From Agromyces archimandritae (GTDB lineage Bacteria; Actinomycetota; Actinomycetes; Actinomycetales; Microbacteriaceae), in assembly GCF_018024495.1 (NCBI RefSeq), contig NZ_CP071696.1:372001-436000 (forward strand): 64,000 nt of DNA. Direction: 5' to 3'. The notes under the pieces were generated by a model that worked only from the letters and a program-made list of their open reading frames with translations, did not search any database and was not told the origin of the DNA. The position numbers were made by a program, and so were the translations under genes. Shown here in pieces: positions 7,901 to 15,817 of this stretch. Within the stretch, counting starts at the first letter, position 1, and the number at the start of each line of letters is the position of its first letter.

Positions 7901-9497
7901 CGACCCGCGGGCGCAGTTCCCCGAAACGGTCGGAGGGGTAGCGGCCGGCGATGAGGTCGAGGGTCGCCTCGTAGGCGCTGCGCGGCAGCTCGGCGAACGG
8001 CGCCGAACGGCGGAGCAGGGCGAACCACTCCTCGACGTCCAGCACTTCCATCGCCGATGCGGCGATCGTGTGCTGGGCGAGCAGGTCGAGCGGGTTCTGC
8101 GGCACCCGGGTCGCCTCGATCGCCCCGGCGATCATGCGGTCGGCGACGACCGTGGCATGCAGGAGGTCCGCGCGATGCTTCGGGAAGAGCACGCCGCGGC
8201 TCACCTCGCCGACGCCGTGGCCGGCGCGCCCCACGCGCTGCAGGCCGCTCGCCACCGACGGCGGGGCCTCGACCTGGACGACGAGGTCGACGGCGCCCAT
8301 GTCGATGCCGAGTTCGAGGCTGGAGGTCGCGACCACGCAGCGGAGCTCCCCGTGCTTCAGCTGATCCTCGATGACGGCCCGCTCCTCCCGGCTGACCGAA
8401 CCGTGGTGGGCGCGGGCGAGCACGGGCGCGGCGCCGCTCGTGCTGTTCGCGGTGGATGCCAGGAGCGCCGGCATGCCGCCGGGGGTGGAAGGAGGCCCGA
8501 CGCCGGGGGTGGATGGAGGCCCCGCCTCGGGGGTGGTGGATGCCGGCCCGGCATCCACACCCTCGCGCTCGGCGACGATCTCGTTCAAGCGCGCCGTCAG
8601 CCGTTCGGCGAGGCGTCGGGAGTTCGCGAACACGATCGAGGAGCGGTGCGCGAGCACCTCGTCGACGATCGCCTCCTCGACGTGCGGCCAGATCGTGCCG
8701 CCCTCTGCGGCGAGGTCGCCGAGATCCTCGAGCGGGACGACGACGCGCAGATCGAAGCGTTTGCCGGCCGGCGGCGCCACGATCGACACCGGGCGATCGC
8801 CGGCGAGGAAGCGCGCGACCTCCTCCGGCGGCCGCACCGTCGCCGACAGGCCGATTCGCTGCGCCGGGGCGGGCAGGCGTGCGTCGAGGCGTTCGAGGCT
8901 CACCGCGAGATGCGCGCCGCGTTTCGTGCCGGCGAGCGAGTGGATCTCGTCGACGATGACGGTCTCGACCGTGTCGAGGGTCTCGCGGGCGCGCGAGGTC
9001 AGCATGAGGAAGAGCGACTCGGGGGTCGTGATGAGGATCTCGGGTGGCCGGCTCACGAGCGCCCGGCGCTCGGCCGGGCCCGTGTCGCCCGTGCGGACGC
9101 CGACCGAGATCTCCGGCACCGGGGCTCCGAGCTCGCGGGCGGCCGCCGCGATGCCCTCGAGCGGACGCCGGAGGTTCCGCTCGACGTCGACGCCGAGGGC
9201 CTTCAGCGGGGAGAGGTAGAGCACGCGGACGCCCCGTCGCGGCTTCCCGGCGTTCTTCTCGGCGTGCTCGGCGCCCTGGGTGCGCTGGGCCTGCTCGGCG
9301 TGCTCGCTCGCCAGCCGGTCGATGGCCGAGAGGAAGGCCGCGAGGGTCTTGCCGGAGCCCGTCGGCGCGATCACGAGCGCATGTTCGCCGCGGCCGATCG
9401 CCGCCCACGCCTCGCGCTGCACGGGCGTCGGCGCCTCGAACGCCGAGGCGAACCAGTGCCGCGTCGACTCGGAGAATCCCTCGAACCCCTCCCCCAT
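4932..9497 (-). CDS. lhr: Large ATP-dependent helicase Lhr
   Basis: A roughly 1,520-residue superfamily 2 helicase, the length expected of long bacterial Lhr. Walker A is APTGSGKT (about residues 44-51), Walker B is VDEIH near 180, and motif VI reads QRVGRAGH. After the helicase core come winged-helix and Lhr-core domains and a 600-residue C-terminal half. Lhr proteins are 3'-5' DNA translocases linked to DNA repair; in mycobacteria lhr is damage-inducible. The ATG at 9497 fits homology; an in-frame GTG at 9530 is the alternative. Residues about 312-345 carry a Gly/Pro/Ser/Thr-rich insertion with GPPSTPG-like repeats. It begins just after the sseB-like gene, same strand. Confidence 0.93.
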   Translation of the reverse strand: MGEGFEGFSESTRHWFASAFEAPTPVQREAWAAIGRGEHALVIAPTGSGKTLAAFLSAIDRLASEHAEQAQRTQGAEHAEKNAGKPRRGVRVLYLSPLKALGVDVERNLRRPLEGIAAAARELGAPVPEISVGVRTGDTGPAERRALVSRPPEILITTPESLFLMLTSRARETLDTVETVIVDEIHSLAGTKRGAHLAVSLERLDARLPAPAQRIGLSATVRPPEEVARFLAGDRPVSIVAPPAGKRFDLRVVVPLEDLGDLAAEGGTIWPHVEEAIVDEVLAHRSSIVFANSRRLAERLTARLNEIVAEREGVDAGPASTTPEAGPPSTPGVGPPSTPGGMPALLASTANSTSGAAPVLARAHHGSVSREERAVIEDQLKHGELRCVVATSSLELGIDMGAVDLVVQVEAPPSVASGLQRVGRAGHGVGEVSRGVLFPKHRADLLHATVVADRMIAGAIEATRVPQNPLDLLAQHTIAASAMEVLDVEEWFALLRRSAPFAELPRSAYEATLDLIAGRYPSDRFGELRPRVVWDREANTVTGRPGAQRLAVTSGGTIPDRGLFGVFMAGEGAGRRVGELDEEMVYESRVGDVFALGTTSWRIQEIGYDRVTVTPAFGQPGRMPFWKGDGIGRPAELGRAIGAFTRELGDADPADAERRLRDGGLDALAAANLIALLADQRQATGVVPDDRTLLVERFPDELGDWRVVLHSPYGMRVHAPWALAVGARVREEFGLDANAVAADDGIVLRIPDTGAEPPGAELFAVDPGDLTARVTASLADSSLFASRFRECAARALLLPKQNPARRSPLWQQRRRASQLLDVARDYPDFPIILEAARECLQDVYDLDALRELAERIDAREVRIVETRTATASPYAQSLLFGYVGEFMYEGDQPLAERRAAALALDTGMLAELLGTVELRELLDPGVLAAAERELQRLAPERHARGVEGVADLIRELGPLDDEELADRVDAGTDVAGAAAELVAAGRAIRVRLAGTQRLAAVEDAGRLSAALGIPVPPGVPTVFADPVDDPLGDLVSRYARTHGPFSAAEAAAGFGLTAGDIAATLRRLAQQHRLAEGEFRPDGTGLEWCDAEVLARIRRRSLAALRREVEPVPQRGFARFLPGWQHVGGRLRGVDGVASVVEQLEGARVPASALESLVLPARIADYRPAMLDELTSTGEVLWAGAGELAGDGWVSLHPADTAPLTLAAAEPIELSALEQDVLATLGTGGGYFFRQLAGAIGSTDDDALTAALWRLVWAGLVGGDTLAPVRALLEGGAHRSRRPPPRVRSGARRMPRAPLPSRGGPPNVAGRWSALPLPSDDGPARAQALGETLLERYGVVTRGSVAAEGVPGGFALAYRTLAAFEDAGRARRGYFVEGLGAAQFATPAVVDRLRAQPETGAVALAATDPANPFGAALPWPAGDGSHRPARKAGAIVVICDGVLAAYLERGGRSLLVFDDDPVVLGRAAEALAVLVRRGGMDRVRVETVNGDFVIGTAAGAALARAGFRETPRGLALRPVPA

Positions 9498-9539
9498 GCC
9501 TCCATTCAACCCGATGCGTGCGACACGCACACGGGCCGG

Positions 9540-10328
9540 CTATTCGGCGGCGGCCTGGACGAGCTTGACGGTCAGCGAATCGACCAGGGTCGCGATGGCG
9601 TCATCGGCCGCCCAGCGCTTGGCGAGACGGGCGAGGACGGCGTCGAGCTCCTCGCGGCCCAGGCCCGCGATCAGGCGGAGCCGGACGACGAGCTCCGGCC
9701 CCGCCAGCCGAGCGCCCGGATCGCCGGCGGCGAGCTCCACGTCGACCACGGCGAGCTCCGAGGCGATCGAACGCAAGAAGCCCTCGCGCACGGCCGGCTC
9801 CGCCCAGGCCGGCTTCCACGGCTTCTGCTGCGCCACGGCCCACACCGCCGGGCGCCTCAGCACGAACTCCGTCGGCGAACCCGGATCGAGCACGACGAGC
9901 TCGGTGCCGTCGTCGGCCGCGGCGAGCGCGACCCGAACCCCGTCGGCCGGGACGGGGCGGGCCGACCGGTTCCAGCGGCCCATGGCATCCACCGAGGCGA
10001 ACACCGGCAGCACGCGCCGGCCGTCGGGGCCGTCGACCGTGACGATCGACAGCTCCTGGCTCTTGTCGACCGCGAGACCGCCGACGCCCGTCTCCGTGCC
10101 CCCGTCGCCGAGTTCGGCCATCAGCGGGATCAGCAGGCGCGCCTCGCGGAACGCGTCGACGACGGCATCCGCACCCGCCTCGCCCGCCCCGAAGCCCTCG
10201 AGCGCGAGTCTCAGCGCCTCGGGAGCGCGGCCGTCGTCGCCGGCGAACGGGTTCGCCTCGAACGCGCGGCCCGCCCACGGGCGGCCGGCGGAATCGGCGG
10301 TGTTGCCGTCGTTACTGGGATGCGACAT
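9540..10328 (-). CDS. SseB family protein
   Basis: A 262-residue protein with an SseB-like N-terminal fold: [12 protein letters not shown], then [16 protein letters not shown] and a conserved [31 protein letters not shown] region (described in parts). It appears cytoplasmic with no signal or membrane segment. The function of actinobacterial SseB-like proteins is not established; the name comes from an enterobacterial protein whose rhodanese link is doubtful. The ATG at 10328 overlaps the 3' end of priA by 17 bp, so the two are probably translationally coupled. In many relatives the slot after priA belongs to hisF or to this family. Confidence 0.8.
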   Translation of the reverse strand: MSHPSNDGNTADSAGRPWAGRAFEANPFAGDDGRAPEALRLALEGFGAGEAGADAVVDAFREARLLIPLMAELGDGGTETGVGGLAVDKSQELSIVTVDGPDGRRVLPVFASVDAMGRWNRSARPVPADGVRVALAAADDGTELVVLDPGSPTEFVLRRPAVWAVAQQKPWKPAWAEPAVREGFLRSIASELAVVDVELAAGDPGARLAGPELVVRLRLIAGLGREELDAVLARLAKRWAADDAIATLVDSLTVKLVQAAAE

Positions 10329-11058
10329 CCAGCGCCTCGGGGAGGGTGAACGCTCCCGCGTACAGGGCCTTGCCGACGATCGCACCCTCGAGACCCGAGG
10401 GCACGAGTTCGCGCAGCGCCGCGATGTCGTCGAGGCTCGAGATGCCGCCGGAGGCGACCACGGGACGCTCGGTGCGTTCGGTGACGGCCCGCAGGAGATC
10501 CACGTTCGGGCCCTGGAGCGTTCCGTCCTTGGCGACGTCGGTGACGACGTAGCGGGCGGCCCCGGCATCCTCGAGACGGTCGAGCACCTCCCAGAGGTCG
10601 CCGCCGTCCTCCGTCCAGCCGCGCGCGGCCAGCGTCGTGCCGCGCACGTCGAGGCCGATCGCGATCGCCTCGCCGTACTGGGCGATGACGGACGCCGCCC
10701 ATTCCGGGTTCTCGAGGGCCGCGGTGCCGAGGTTGATGCGCTTCGCACCGAGCTCGAGGGCCCGTTCGAGGGAACGGTCGTCGCGGATGCCGCCGGAGAG
10801 CTCGACGCTCACCCCGCGGACCTGGCGGATGACCCGCTTCAGGACTCCGGTGTTGCTGCCGCGGCCGAACGCCGCGTCCAGATCCACGAGGTGGATCCAC
10901 TCCGCCCCCTGATCGGCCCACTCCTCGGCGGCCTGCACGGGGTCGCCGTAGCTCGTCTCGGTTCCGGCCTCGCCTTTCGTCAGGCGGACGGCCTTGCCGC
11001 CTGCGACGTCGACTGCCGGAAGCAGCACCAGTCGCGGCGAACTGCTGAACTCACTCAT
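10312..11058 (-). CDS. priA: Bifunctional phosphoribosyl isomerase PriA (HisA/TrpF)
   Basis: A 248-residue beta/alpha-barrel enzyme that isomerises ProFAR in histidine synthesis and, in actinobacteria, also phosphoribosylanthranilate in tryptophan synthesis. The barrel begins [15 protein letters not shown] with catalytic Asp 17, and the second Asp is in VTDVAKDGT (Asp 174). The loop ELSGGIRDD and [10 protein letters not shown] match PriA/HisA. Dual activity follows from established knowledge of actinobacterial PriA; I see no trpF in the window, though the window is too small to conclude it is absent. The start is the ATG at 11058 (AGGACAG upstream). It follows hisH by 101 bp. Confidence 0.93.
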   Translation of the reverse strand: MSEFSSSPRLVLLPAVDVAGGKAVRLTKGEAGTETSYGDPVQAAEEWADQGAEWIHLVDLDAAFGRGSNTGVLKRVIRQVRGVSVELSGGIRDDRSLERALELGAKRINLGTAALENPEWAASVIAQYGEAIAIGLDVRGTTLAARGWTEDGGDLWEVLDRLEDAGAARYVVTDVAKDGTLQGPNVDLLRAVTERTERPVVASGGISSLDDIAALRELVPSGLEGAIVGKALYAGAFTLPEALDVASQ

Positions 11059-11159
11059 CACTGTCCTCGGGTCGTGGCCGTCGCATCCGACGACCGGCAC
11101 AGTCACAGGATCCTACCCCCGAGCGCGCCCGATCCCCGATCCGGCGTCGCAACGCGGCG

Positions 11160-11792
11160 TCAGAACGTGCCGAGCCAGTTGCCGAGCAGGCGGATACCGG
11201 CACGATCCGACTTCTCCGGATGGAACTGCGTCGCCGAGAGCGGACCGTTCTCGACGGCGGCGAGGAAGGGGCCGCCGTAGTCGGCCCAGGTCAGCTTCGG
11301 GGCCGCAAGCGGCCCGTCGGCGTCGAGCTCCCACTCCTGCGCGGCATAGCTGTGCACGAAATAGAAGCGTTCGTCGCGGATGCCCGCGAACAGCCGGGAA
11401 TCCTCGGGGGCGTCGACCGTGTTCCAGCCGATGTGCGGCAGGATCTCGGCCGGAAGCCCGCGTACCGTGCCCGGCCATTCGCCGAGCCCTTCGACCTCGG
11501 CCCCGCGCTCGACGCCGCGTGCGAAGAGCACCTGCATGCCGACGCAGATCCCGAGCACGGGCCGGCCGCCAGCCAGCCGCTTGTCGATGATCTCGCCGCC
11601 GCGGACGGCGTTCAGCTGTTCGACGACCGCGCTGAACGCGCCGACGCCGGGCACCAGCAGCCCGTCGGCCTCGAGGGCGGCGACGCGGTCGTCGGTGACC
11701 CGCACCGAGGCGCCGGCCGCCTCGAGCGCCTTGGCCGCCGAGTGGACGTTGCCCGAGCCGTAGTCGAGGACGACGACCTTCGGCGCGGTCAC
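11160..11792 (-). CDS. hisH: Imidazole glycerol phosphate synthase, glutaminase subunit
   Basis: A 210-residue class I glutamine amidotransferase that supplies ammonia to HisF. The start [13 protein letters not shown], the nucleophile elbow GICVGMQ (Cys 83) and the ATQFHPEKS motif giving catalytic His and Glu are all present. The GTG start overlaps the hisB stop by four bases (GTGA). Its partner HisF is not in the window after priA, so it must be encoded elsewhere. Confidence 0.95.
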   Translation of the reverse strand: MTAPKVVVLDYGSGNVHSAAKALEAAGASVRVTDDRVAALEADGLLVPGVGAFSAVVEQLNAVRGGEIIDKRLAGGRPVLGICVGMQVLFARGVERGAEVEGLGEWPGTVRGLPAEILPHIGWNTVDAPEDSRLFAGIRDERFYFVHSYAAQEWELDADGPLAAPKLTWADYGGPFLAAVENGPLSATQFHPEKSDRAGIRLLGNWLGTF

Positions 11793-12397
11793 AGGCTGCC
11801 CTTCGTCGACGGGATGCCGGTGACGAGCGGATCTCGCGCCTTGGCCTGCCGGAAGGCGCGCGCGAAGGCCTTGAACTCGGCCTCGGCGATGTGGTGCGGG
11901 TCGCGGCCGCCGAGCACGGTGACATGCACAGTGAGGCCCGCGTTGAAGGCGATCGCCTCGAAGACGTGCCGCACCATCGAGCCCGTGAAGTGCCCCCCGA
12001 CGAGGTGGAACTCGAAGCCGGCGGGCTCGCCCGTGTGCACGAGGTACGGCCGCCCCGAGATGTCGACGACGGCCTGTGCGAGCGCCTCGTCGAGCGGGAC
12101 GAGGGCGTCACCGTAGCGGGAGATGCCGTGCTTGTCGCCGAGCGCCTCGCGGATCGCCTGCCCCAGGCAGATGCCCGTGTCCTCGACCGTGTGATGCACG
12201 TCGATGTCGGTGTCGCCGCTCGCGCGCACCCGGAGGTCGGTCAGCGAATGCTTCGCGAACGCCGTGAGCATGTGGTCGAAGAACGGGACCGTCGTGGCCA
12301 CGTCGGCGACTCCGGTGCCGTCGAGGTCGAGTTCGAGCTCGATGCTCGACTCGCTCGTCTCGCGGACCACTCGGGCGGTGCGGTGTGCGCTCGTCAT
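11789..12397 (-). CDS. hisB: Imidazoleglycerol-phosphate dehydratase
   Basis: A 202-residue dehydratase for the sixth step of histidine synthesis. The metal-binding motifs [16 protein letters not shown] and [16 protein letters not shown] are intact, as is [15 protein letters not shown]. It is the monofunctional actinobacterial type with no phosphatase domain. It follows hisC by 25 bp and overlaps hisH. Confidence 0.97.
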   Translation of the reverse strand: MTSAHRTARVVRETSESSIELELDLDGTGVADVATTVPFFDHMLTAFAKHSLTDLRVRASGDTDIDVHHTVEDTGICLGQAIREALGDKHGISRYGDALVPLDEALAQAVVDISGRPYLVHTGEPAGFEFHLVGGHFTGSMVRHVFEAIAFNAGLTVHVTVLGGRDPHHIAEAEFKAFARAFRQAKARDPLVTGIPSTKGSL

Positions 12398-12422
12398 CCC
12401 TCGATTCTACGGGCGACGGGCA

Positions 12423-13502
12423 TCACGCCCCCCCGATCGCGGCGAGCGCCTCGAGGAAGGCCGTCGTCTCGGCCTCGGTGCCGGCGCTGACGCGCATCGT
12501 GCCCGGCAGCCCGATGTCGCGGATCAGCACCCCGCGCTCCAGAAGCGCCCGGAACAGGGCTTGCGGGTCGTCGACCCCGCCGAAGAGCACGAAGTTCGAC
12601 CCCGAACGGTAGGGGCGGTACCCGAGGCGGGCGAGTTCGACGCCGATGCGTTCGCGCTGCAGCCGGATCTCACCGACGGTCGCGAGCATCTCCGGCGCGT
12701 GCGCGAGGGCCCCCAGGGCTGCGGCCTGGGTGATCGCCGACAGGTGGTACGGCAGCCGCACGAGGCGGAGCGCGTCGGTGACGGCCGGATCGGCGGCGAG
12801 GTAGCCGACGCGGGCCCCGGCGAAGGCGAAGGCCTTGCTCATCGTGCGCGACACGATCAGGCGGGGGCGCCCGGGTAGCAGCGTCAGGGCGCTCGGTGTG
12901 CCGGGCTCGGCGAACTCGGCGTAGGCCTCGTCGACGACGACGATGCCGCGGGCCGCGTCGGCGACGGCCGTGATCGTCTCGATCGACAGGGGCGTGCCGG
13001 TCGGATTATTCGGCGAGCAGAGGAAGACGACGTCCGGGTCGTGCTCGCGGATCGCGGCGAGCGCCGTCTCGGGGCCGAGCTCGTAGTCCTCGTCGCGGGT
13101 CGCCTCGATCCACCGGGTGCCCGTGCCGTCGGCCAGGATGCGGTACATCGAGTACGTCGGGCCGAAGCCGAGGAGGGAACGGCCCGGGCCGCCGAAGGCC
13201 TGCAGGATCTGCTGGAGCACCTCGTTCGAGCCGTTCGCCGCCCAGATCTGCTCGGCCGACAGGCCGTGCCCGAGGTAGCCGGCGAGGGCCTCGCGCAGTT
13301 CGGTGAATTCGCGGTCGGGGTAACGGTTCAGGCCGATGACGGCGGCGGCCACGCGGGCGACGATGTCGTGCGCCACATCCTCGGGGATGGGATGCGTGTT
13401 CTCGTTGACGTTCAGCGCGACGGGCACGCGCTGCTGAGGGGCCCCGTAGGCGGACTTGCCGCGAAGATCGTCGCGGATCGGGAGGTCGTCGAGCTGGGTC
13501 AC
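12423..13502 (-). CDS. hisC: Histidinol-phosphate aminotransferase
   Basis: A 359-residue class I/II PLP aminotransferase. NVNENTHPIP near the N-terminus, FLCSPNNPTG, VVDEAYAEF and the PLP-lysine motif VSRTMSKAFAFAG mark HisC. It interconverts imidazole acetol-phosphate and histidinol-phosphate with glutamate. It is the first gene of the visible hisC-hisB-hisH-priA run; hisD usually precedes it but is not here. The GTG start at 13502 directly abuts GGGGAG, unusually tight spacing, so either initiation is leaderless-like or the ribosome-binding site is weak. Confidence 0.95.
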   Translation of the reverse strand: MTQLDDLPIRDDLRGKSAYGAPQQRVPVALNVNENTHPIPEDVAHDIVARVAAAVIGLNRYPDREFTELREALAGYLGHGLSAEQIWAANGSNEVLQQILQAFGGPGRSLLGFGPTYSMYRILADGTGTRWIEATRDEDYELGPETALAAIREHDPDVVFLCSPNNPTGTPLSIETITAVADAARGIVVVDEAYAEFAEPGTPSALTLLPGRPRLIVSRTMSKAFAFAGARVGYLAADPAVTDALRLVRLPYHLSAITQAAALGALAHAPEMLATVGEIRLQRERIGVELARLGYRPYRSGSNFVLFGGVDDPQALFRALLERGVLIRDIGLPGTMRVSAGTEAETTAFLEALAAIGGA

Positions 13503-13555
13503 CTCCCCATGTTACGGCCCGCCTCGGCGGCGCCGGCTGCGGGCACCGCGGCCGC

Positions 13556-13927
13556 TCAGAGCCCGAGCGGGAGCGCCAGGAGCTGCCCGGCCTGCAGCAC
13601 GACGTCGTCGAGGCCGTTCAGGCGGACGATCTCGTCGACCACGACCCGGGGGTCGGCATCGGGGGCTGCGGTTTCGGCGATGGCCCAGAGCGACGCACCG
13701 GGTTCGACCGTGACGTAGCGGACCTCGGGCGCCCCGCCCGGCACCTCGGCGATCGCACCGCCGGAGGCGATCATCCAGACGAAGGCGAGCGCGGCGAGCG
13801 GTGCCGCCGCGAGCCCCGTGAAGACCGCTCGACCGCGCCTGGTGAGCCTGAGCCTCGTGCGCGGCGCCGGATCCGGGCGCCGCGGCATGCGGGCGGATGC
13901 CGTGGCCGGGAATGCCATCGTGCTCAT
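13556..13927 (-). CDS. LysM-domain membrane protein, SOS-linked (DivS/ChiZ/YneA-like position)
   Basis: A 123-residue single-pass membrane protein. A basic N-terminal tail ([11 protein letters not shown]) precedes a transmembrane helix at about residues 35-57 ([20 protein letters not shown]), and the C-terminus is an extracellular LysM-like domain ([19 protein letters not shown] ... [18 protein letters not shown]). LysM binds peptidoglycan. It is divergent from lexA with a LexA box between them, the position held by SOS-induced division regulators in other Gram-positives (YneA in Bacillus, ChiZ/Rv2719c in mycobacteria, DivS in corynebacteria). A role in delaying septation after DNA damage is inferred. 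Start at ATG 13927 has GGAG six bases upstream. Confidence 0.85.
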   Translation of the reverse strand: MSTMAFPATASARMPRRPDPAPRTRLRLTRRGRAVFTGLAAAPLAALAFVWMIASGGAIAEVPGGAPEVRYVTVEPGASLWAIAETAAPDADPRVVVDEIVRLNGLDDVVLQAGQLLALPLGL

Positions 13928-14005
13928 GCTCGTCTCCATTCCGCTTCGGGTTCCGAGTCGCATCGGGCCCTCGGCCGGGAGGACCCGATGCGAAACTCTG
14001 TACCG

Positions 14006-14034
14006 AAGATATCTTCGATTCGGTTTTCGATCAA
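14006..14034 (-). promoter_or_regulatory. Predicted promoter of the LysM gene
   Basis: Minus strand: -35 TTGATC (14034-14029), 17-base spacer, -10 TATCTT (14011-14006). The -10 sits within a perfect 14-bp palindrome CGAAGATATCTTCG (14004-14017), a possible operator for a further regulator. Confidence 0.5.
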
Positions 14035-14080
14035 GCACCCGCTCCCCGGCGTGTCTCCCCGGGGAATCGGGCAACACGCT

Positions 14081-14094
14081 CGAATGAATGTTTG
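14081..14094. promoter_or_regulatory. LexA (SOS) box between lexA and the LysM gene
   Basis: CGAATGAATGTTTG matches the Gram-positive/actinobacterial SOS consensus CGAAC-RNRY-GTTYG at all but the fifth base. It overlaps the predicted lexA -35 element, so LexA could repress its own gene and, from the same site, the divergent LysM gene. Confidence 0.8.
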
Positions 14095-14120
14095 CCGCGA
14101 GCCGCCTGTACGGATACAGT
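14092..14120 (+). promoter_or_regulatory. Predicted lexA promoter
   Basis: -35 TTGCCG (14092-14097), 17-base spacer, -10 TACAGT (14115-14120). Overlap of the -35 with the LexA box supports autoregulation. Confidence 0.55.
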
Positions 14121-14190
14121 TTCGAATATCCGAATCCATGCAAGCGGATACCACCGACATCCGGCCGCCAGGCCTGAAGGGGCGAGCGAC

Positions 14191-14892
14191 GTGACCACCG
14201 AGATCGACGAGGCGCAGAAGCCGGCGAAGGCACGGCGGCGGCGCTCGCTGACCCCCAAACAGCAGGCCATCCTCGCCGCCATCCAGGATTCGGTCGCCAC
14301 CCGCGGCTACCCGCCGAGCATGCGCGAGATCGGCGACGCCGTCGGGCTCTCCTCGCTCTCGAGCGTGACCCACCAGCTCGGCCAGCTCGAACTCGCCGGC
14401 TACCTGCGCCGCGACCCGAACCGTCCGCGGGCGCTCGAGGTGCTCATCGAACTGCCCGGCCGGGAGCGCACGGCGCCCGACAGCGCCGCGCCCGCGGCCG
14501 TGCCGGCCCCCGTCGGCGACGCGACCATGGTGCCGCTCGTCGGCCGCATCGCCGCCGGCGTGCCGATCACCGCCGAGCAGCAGATCGAGGAGATCTTCCC
14601 CCTGCCGCGCCAGCTCGTCGGCAAGGGCGAACTGTTCATGCTGAAGGTCATCGGCGACTCGATGATCGACGCCGCCATCTGCGACGGCGACTGGGTCGTC
14701 GTCCGCCAGCAGCCGACCGCCGAGAACGGCGAGATCGTCGCCGCCATGCTCGACGGCGAGGCGACCGTGAAGGTCTTCCGCCAGCGCGACGGTCACACCT
14801 GGTTGCTGCCGCGCAACTCGGCGTTCGAGCCGATCATGGGCGACGAGGCCGAGGTGCTCGGCAAGGTCGTCGCGGTGCTCCGCACGGTCTGA
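14191..14892 (+). CDS. lexA: SOS repressor LexA
   Basis: A 233-residue repressor with an N-terminal winged helix ([14 protein letters not shown] ... [17 protein letters not shown]) and a C-terminal S24 self-cleavage domain. The scissile bond is Ala122-Gly123 in GRIAAGVPI; catalytic Ser157 lies in GDSMID and Lys194 in ATVKVF. RecA filaments trigger cleavage and release SOS genes. The GTG start at 14191 has an AAGGGG upstream; in-frame sequence further upstream is intergenic. It is divergent from the LysM gene. Confidence 0.97.
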   Translation: MTTEIDEAQKPAKARRRRSLTPKQQAILAAIQDSVATRGYPPSMREIGDAVGLSSLSSVTHQLGQLELAGYLRRDPNRPRALEVLIELPGRERTAPDSAAPAAVPAPVGDATMVPLVGRIAAGVPITAEQQIEEIFPLPRQLVGKGELFMLKVIGDSMIDAAICDGDWVVVRQQPTAENGEIVAAMLDGEATVKVFRQRDGHTWLLPRNSAFEPIMGDEAEVLGKVVAVLRTV

Positions 14893-14942
14893 AGCGGCCC
14901 CGCCCCCTCCCCGGCGGTTCGCGGGCGCCGGCGGTCCGAGCG

Positions 14943-15725
14943 TCAGTCGCGGATCGGCACCGTCGCTCGGATCGGCACCGTCGCGAGCGCCGGCTCGGGC
15001 TGCAGGGCGAGCGAAGCGACCCACGTTCGGATCGTCTCCATGAACCCGGCGTGATCATCGCGGAAGACGGTGTGGCCCGTGCCGGGCACCGTCGCGACCG
15101 TGAGGCCATCGGCGCGCATCTGCGCCGCGACCTTCTTCGTGATGAGCAGGCTCTTCTCGGCGAGCACCACCAGGCTCGGCATCGCCGGCTGCGACGGCGG
15201 CACGAGCGCCCGCGAATCGGCCAGGCCGAGGATCGTGCGCTTATCCCAGTCGCGGAGGGTCGCCAGCTCGATGTCGACGTCGTCCGCATGCCACTTCGGA
15301 TTCATCCGGACCAGCGCCGAGCGCTTCGGCCGCGGCATGAGCGCGAAGGCGAGCTTCATGAGCCAGCCGTACGGGCCCTTCGGGAACGAGAACGCGGGGT
15401 CGATGTAGATCGCCGCACGCGGCGCGAGACGATCGGCGACGAGCGAGGCGACGAGCCCGCCGAGCGAATGCCCCATCACCACGTCCGGCGCCCCGGTCAA
15501 CAGCGGCTCGACGGTCTCGACGACGTCATCGGCCCACGCCTTCGGCGAGTACCGGGCGGAACGTGCGCTCTTGCCGTGGCCGGCGAGATCCACCGCGATC
15601 ACCCGCACGTCCTTGGCCACGAGCTCGGCGACCACACGGTGCCACGCACGCGAATCCGACATGATGCCGTGGATCAGAATCGCCGTGCGAGGCCCGTGCC
15701 CCGTCTCATGTACCGCTAGCTGCAT
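14943..15725 (-). CDS. Alpha/beta hydrolase
   Basis: A 260-residue hydrolase-fold protein. The oxyanion region LIHGIMSDSRAW, nucleophile elbow VMGHSLGGL, and C-terminal GTGHTVFRDD (catalytic His) form the expected triad, with an acid in the SLVVLAEKSLL strand region. No signal peptide, so probably cytoplasmic. A cap segment YGWLMKLAFALMP is hydrophobic and could bind lipophilic esters, but the substrate is unknown. ATG 15725 is used; ATG 15737 would add four residues. It follows metE on the same strand and is convergent with lexA. Confidence 0.85.
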   Translation of the reverse strand: MQLAVHETGHGPRTAILIHGIMSDSRAWHRVVAELVAKDVRVIAVDLAGHGKSARSARYSPKAWADDVVETVEPLLTGAPDVVMGHSLGGLVASLVADRLAPRAAIYIDPAFSFPKGPYGWLMKLAFALMPRPKRSALVRMNPKWHADDVDIELATLRDWDKRTILGLADSRALVPPSQPAMPSLVVLAEKSLLITKKVAAQMRADGLTVATVPGTGHTVFRDDHAGFMETIRTWVASLALQPEPALATVPIRATVPIRD

Positions 15726-15767
15726 GCCCACGACCATACGCGGCCGATCTGTGCGAGTGCCCGGCGA

Positions 15768-15803
15768 CGCCCGGGAGGACGCACAACGGCATCCGCCCGG
15801 GCG
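15768..15803 (-). terminator. Possible terminator after metE
   Basis: An eight-bp perfect stem CGCCCGGG/CCCGGGCG with a 20-base loop lies 15 bases beyond the metE stop. The long loop makes it weak. Confidence 0.35.
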
Positions 15804-15817
15804 AGGCGGGACGCGCC

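Noticed and set aside
4917..10349. 1,810-residue plus-strand open frame
   Set aside because: Antisense shadow of lhr and the sseB-like gene; Arg/Gly/Glu-rich composition typical of a reversed high-GC gene and no domain motifs.
13980..14190. Second LexA box near 14121-14134
   Set aside because: TTCGAATATCCGAA is nearly palindromic but lacks the GAAC...GTTC half-sites.
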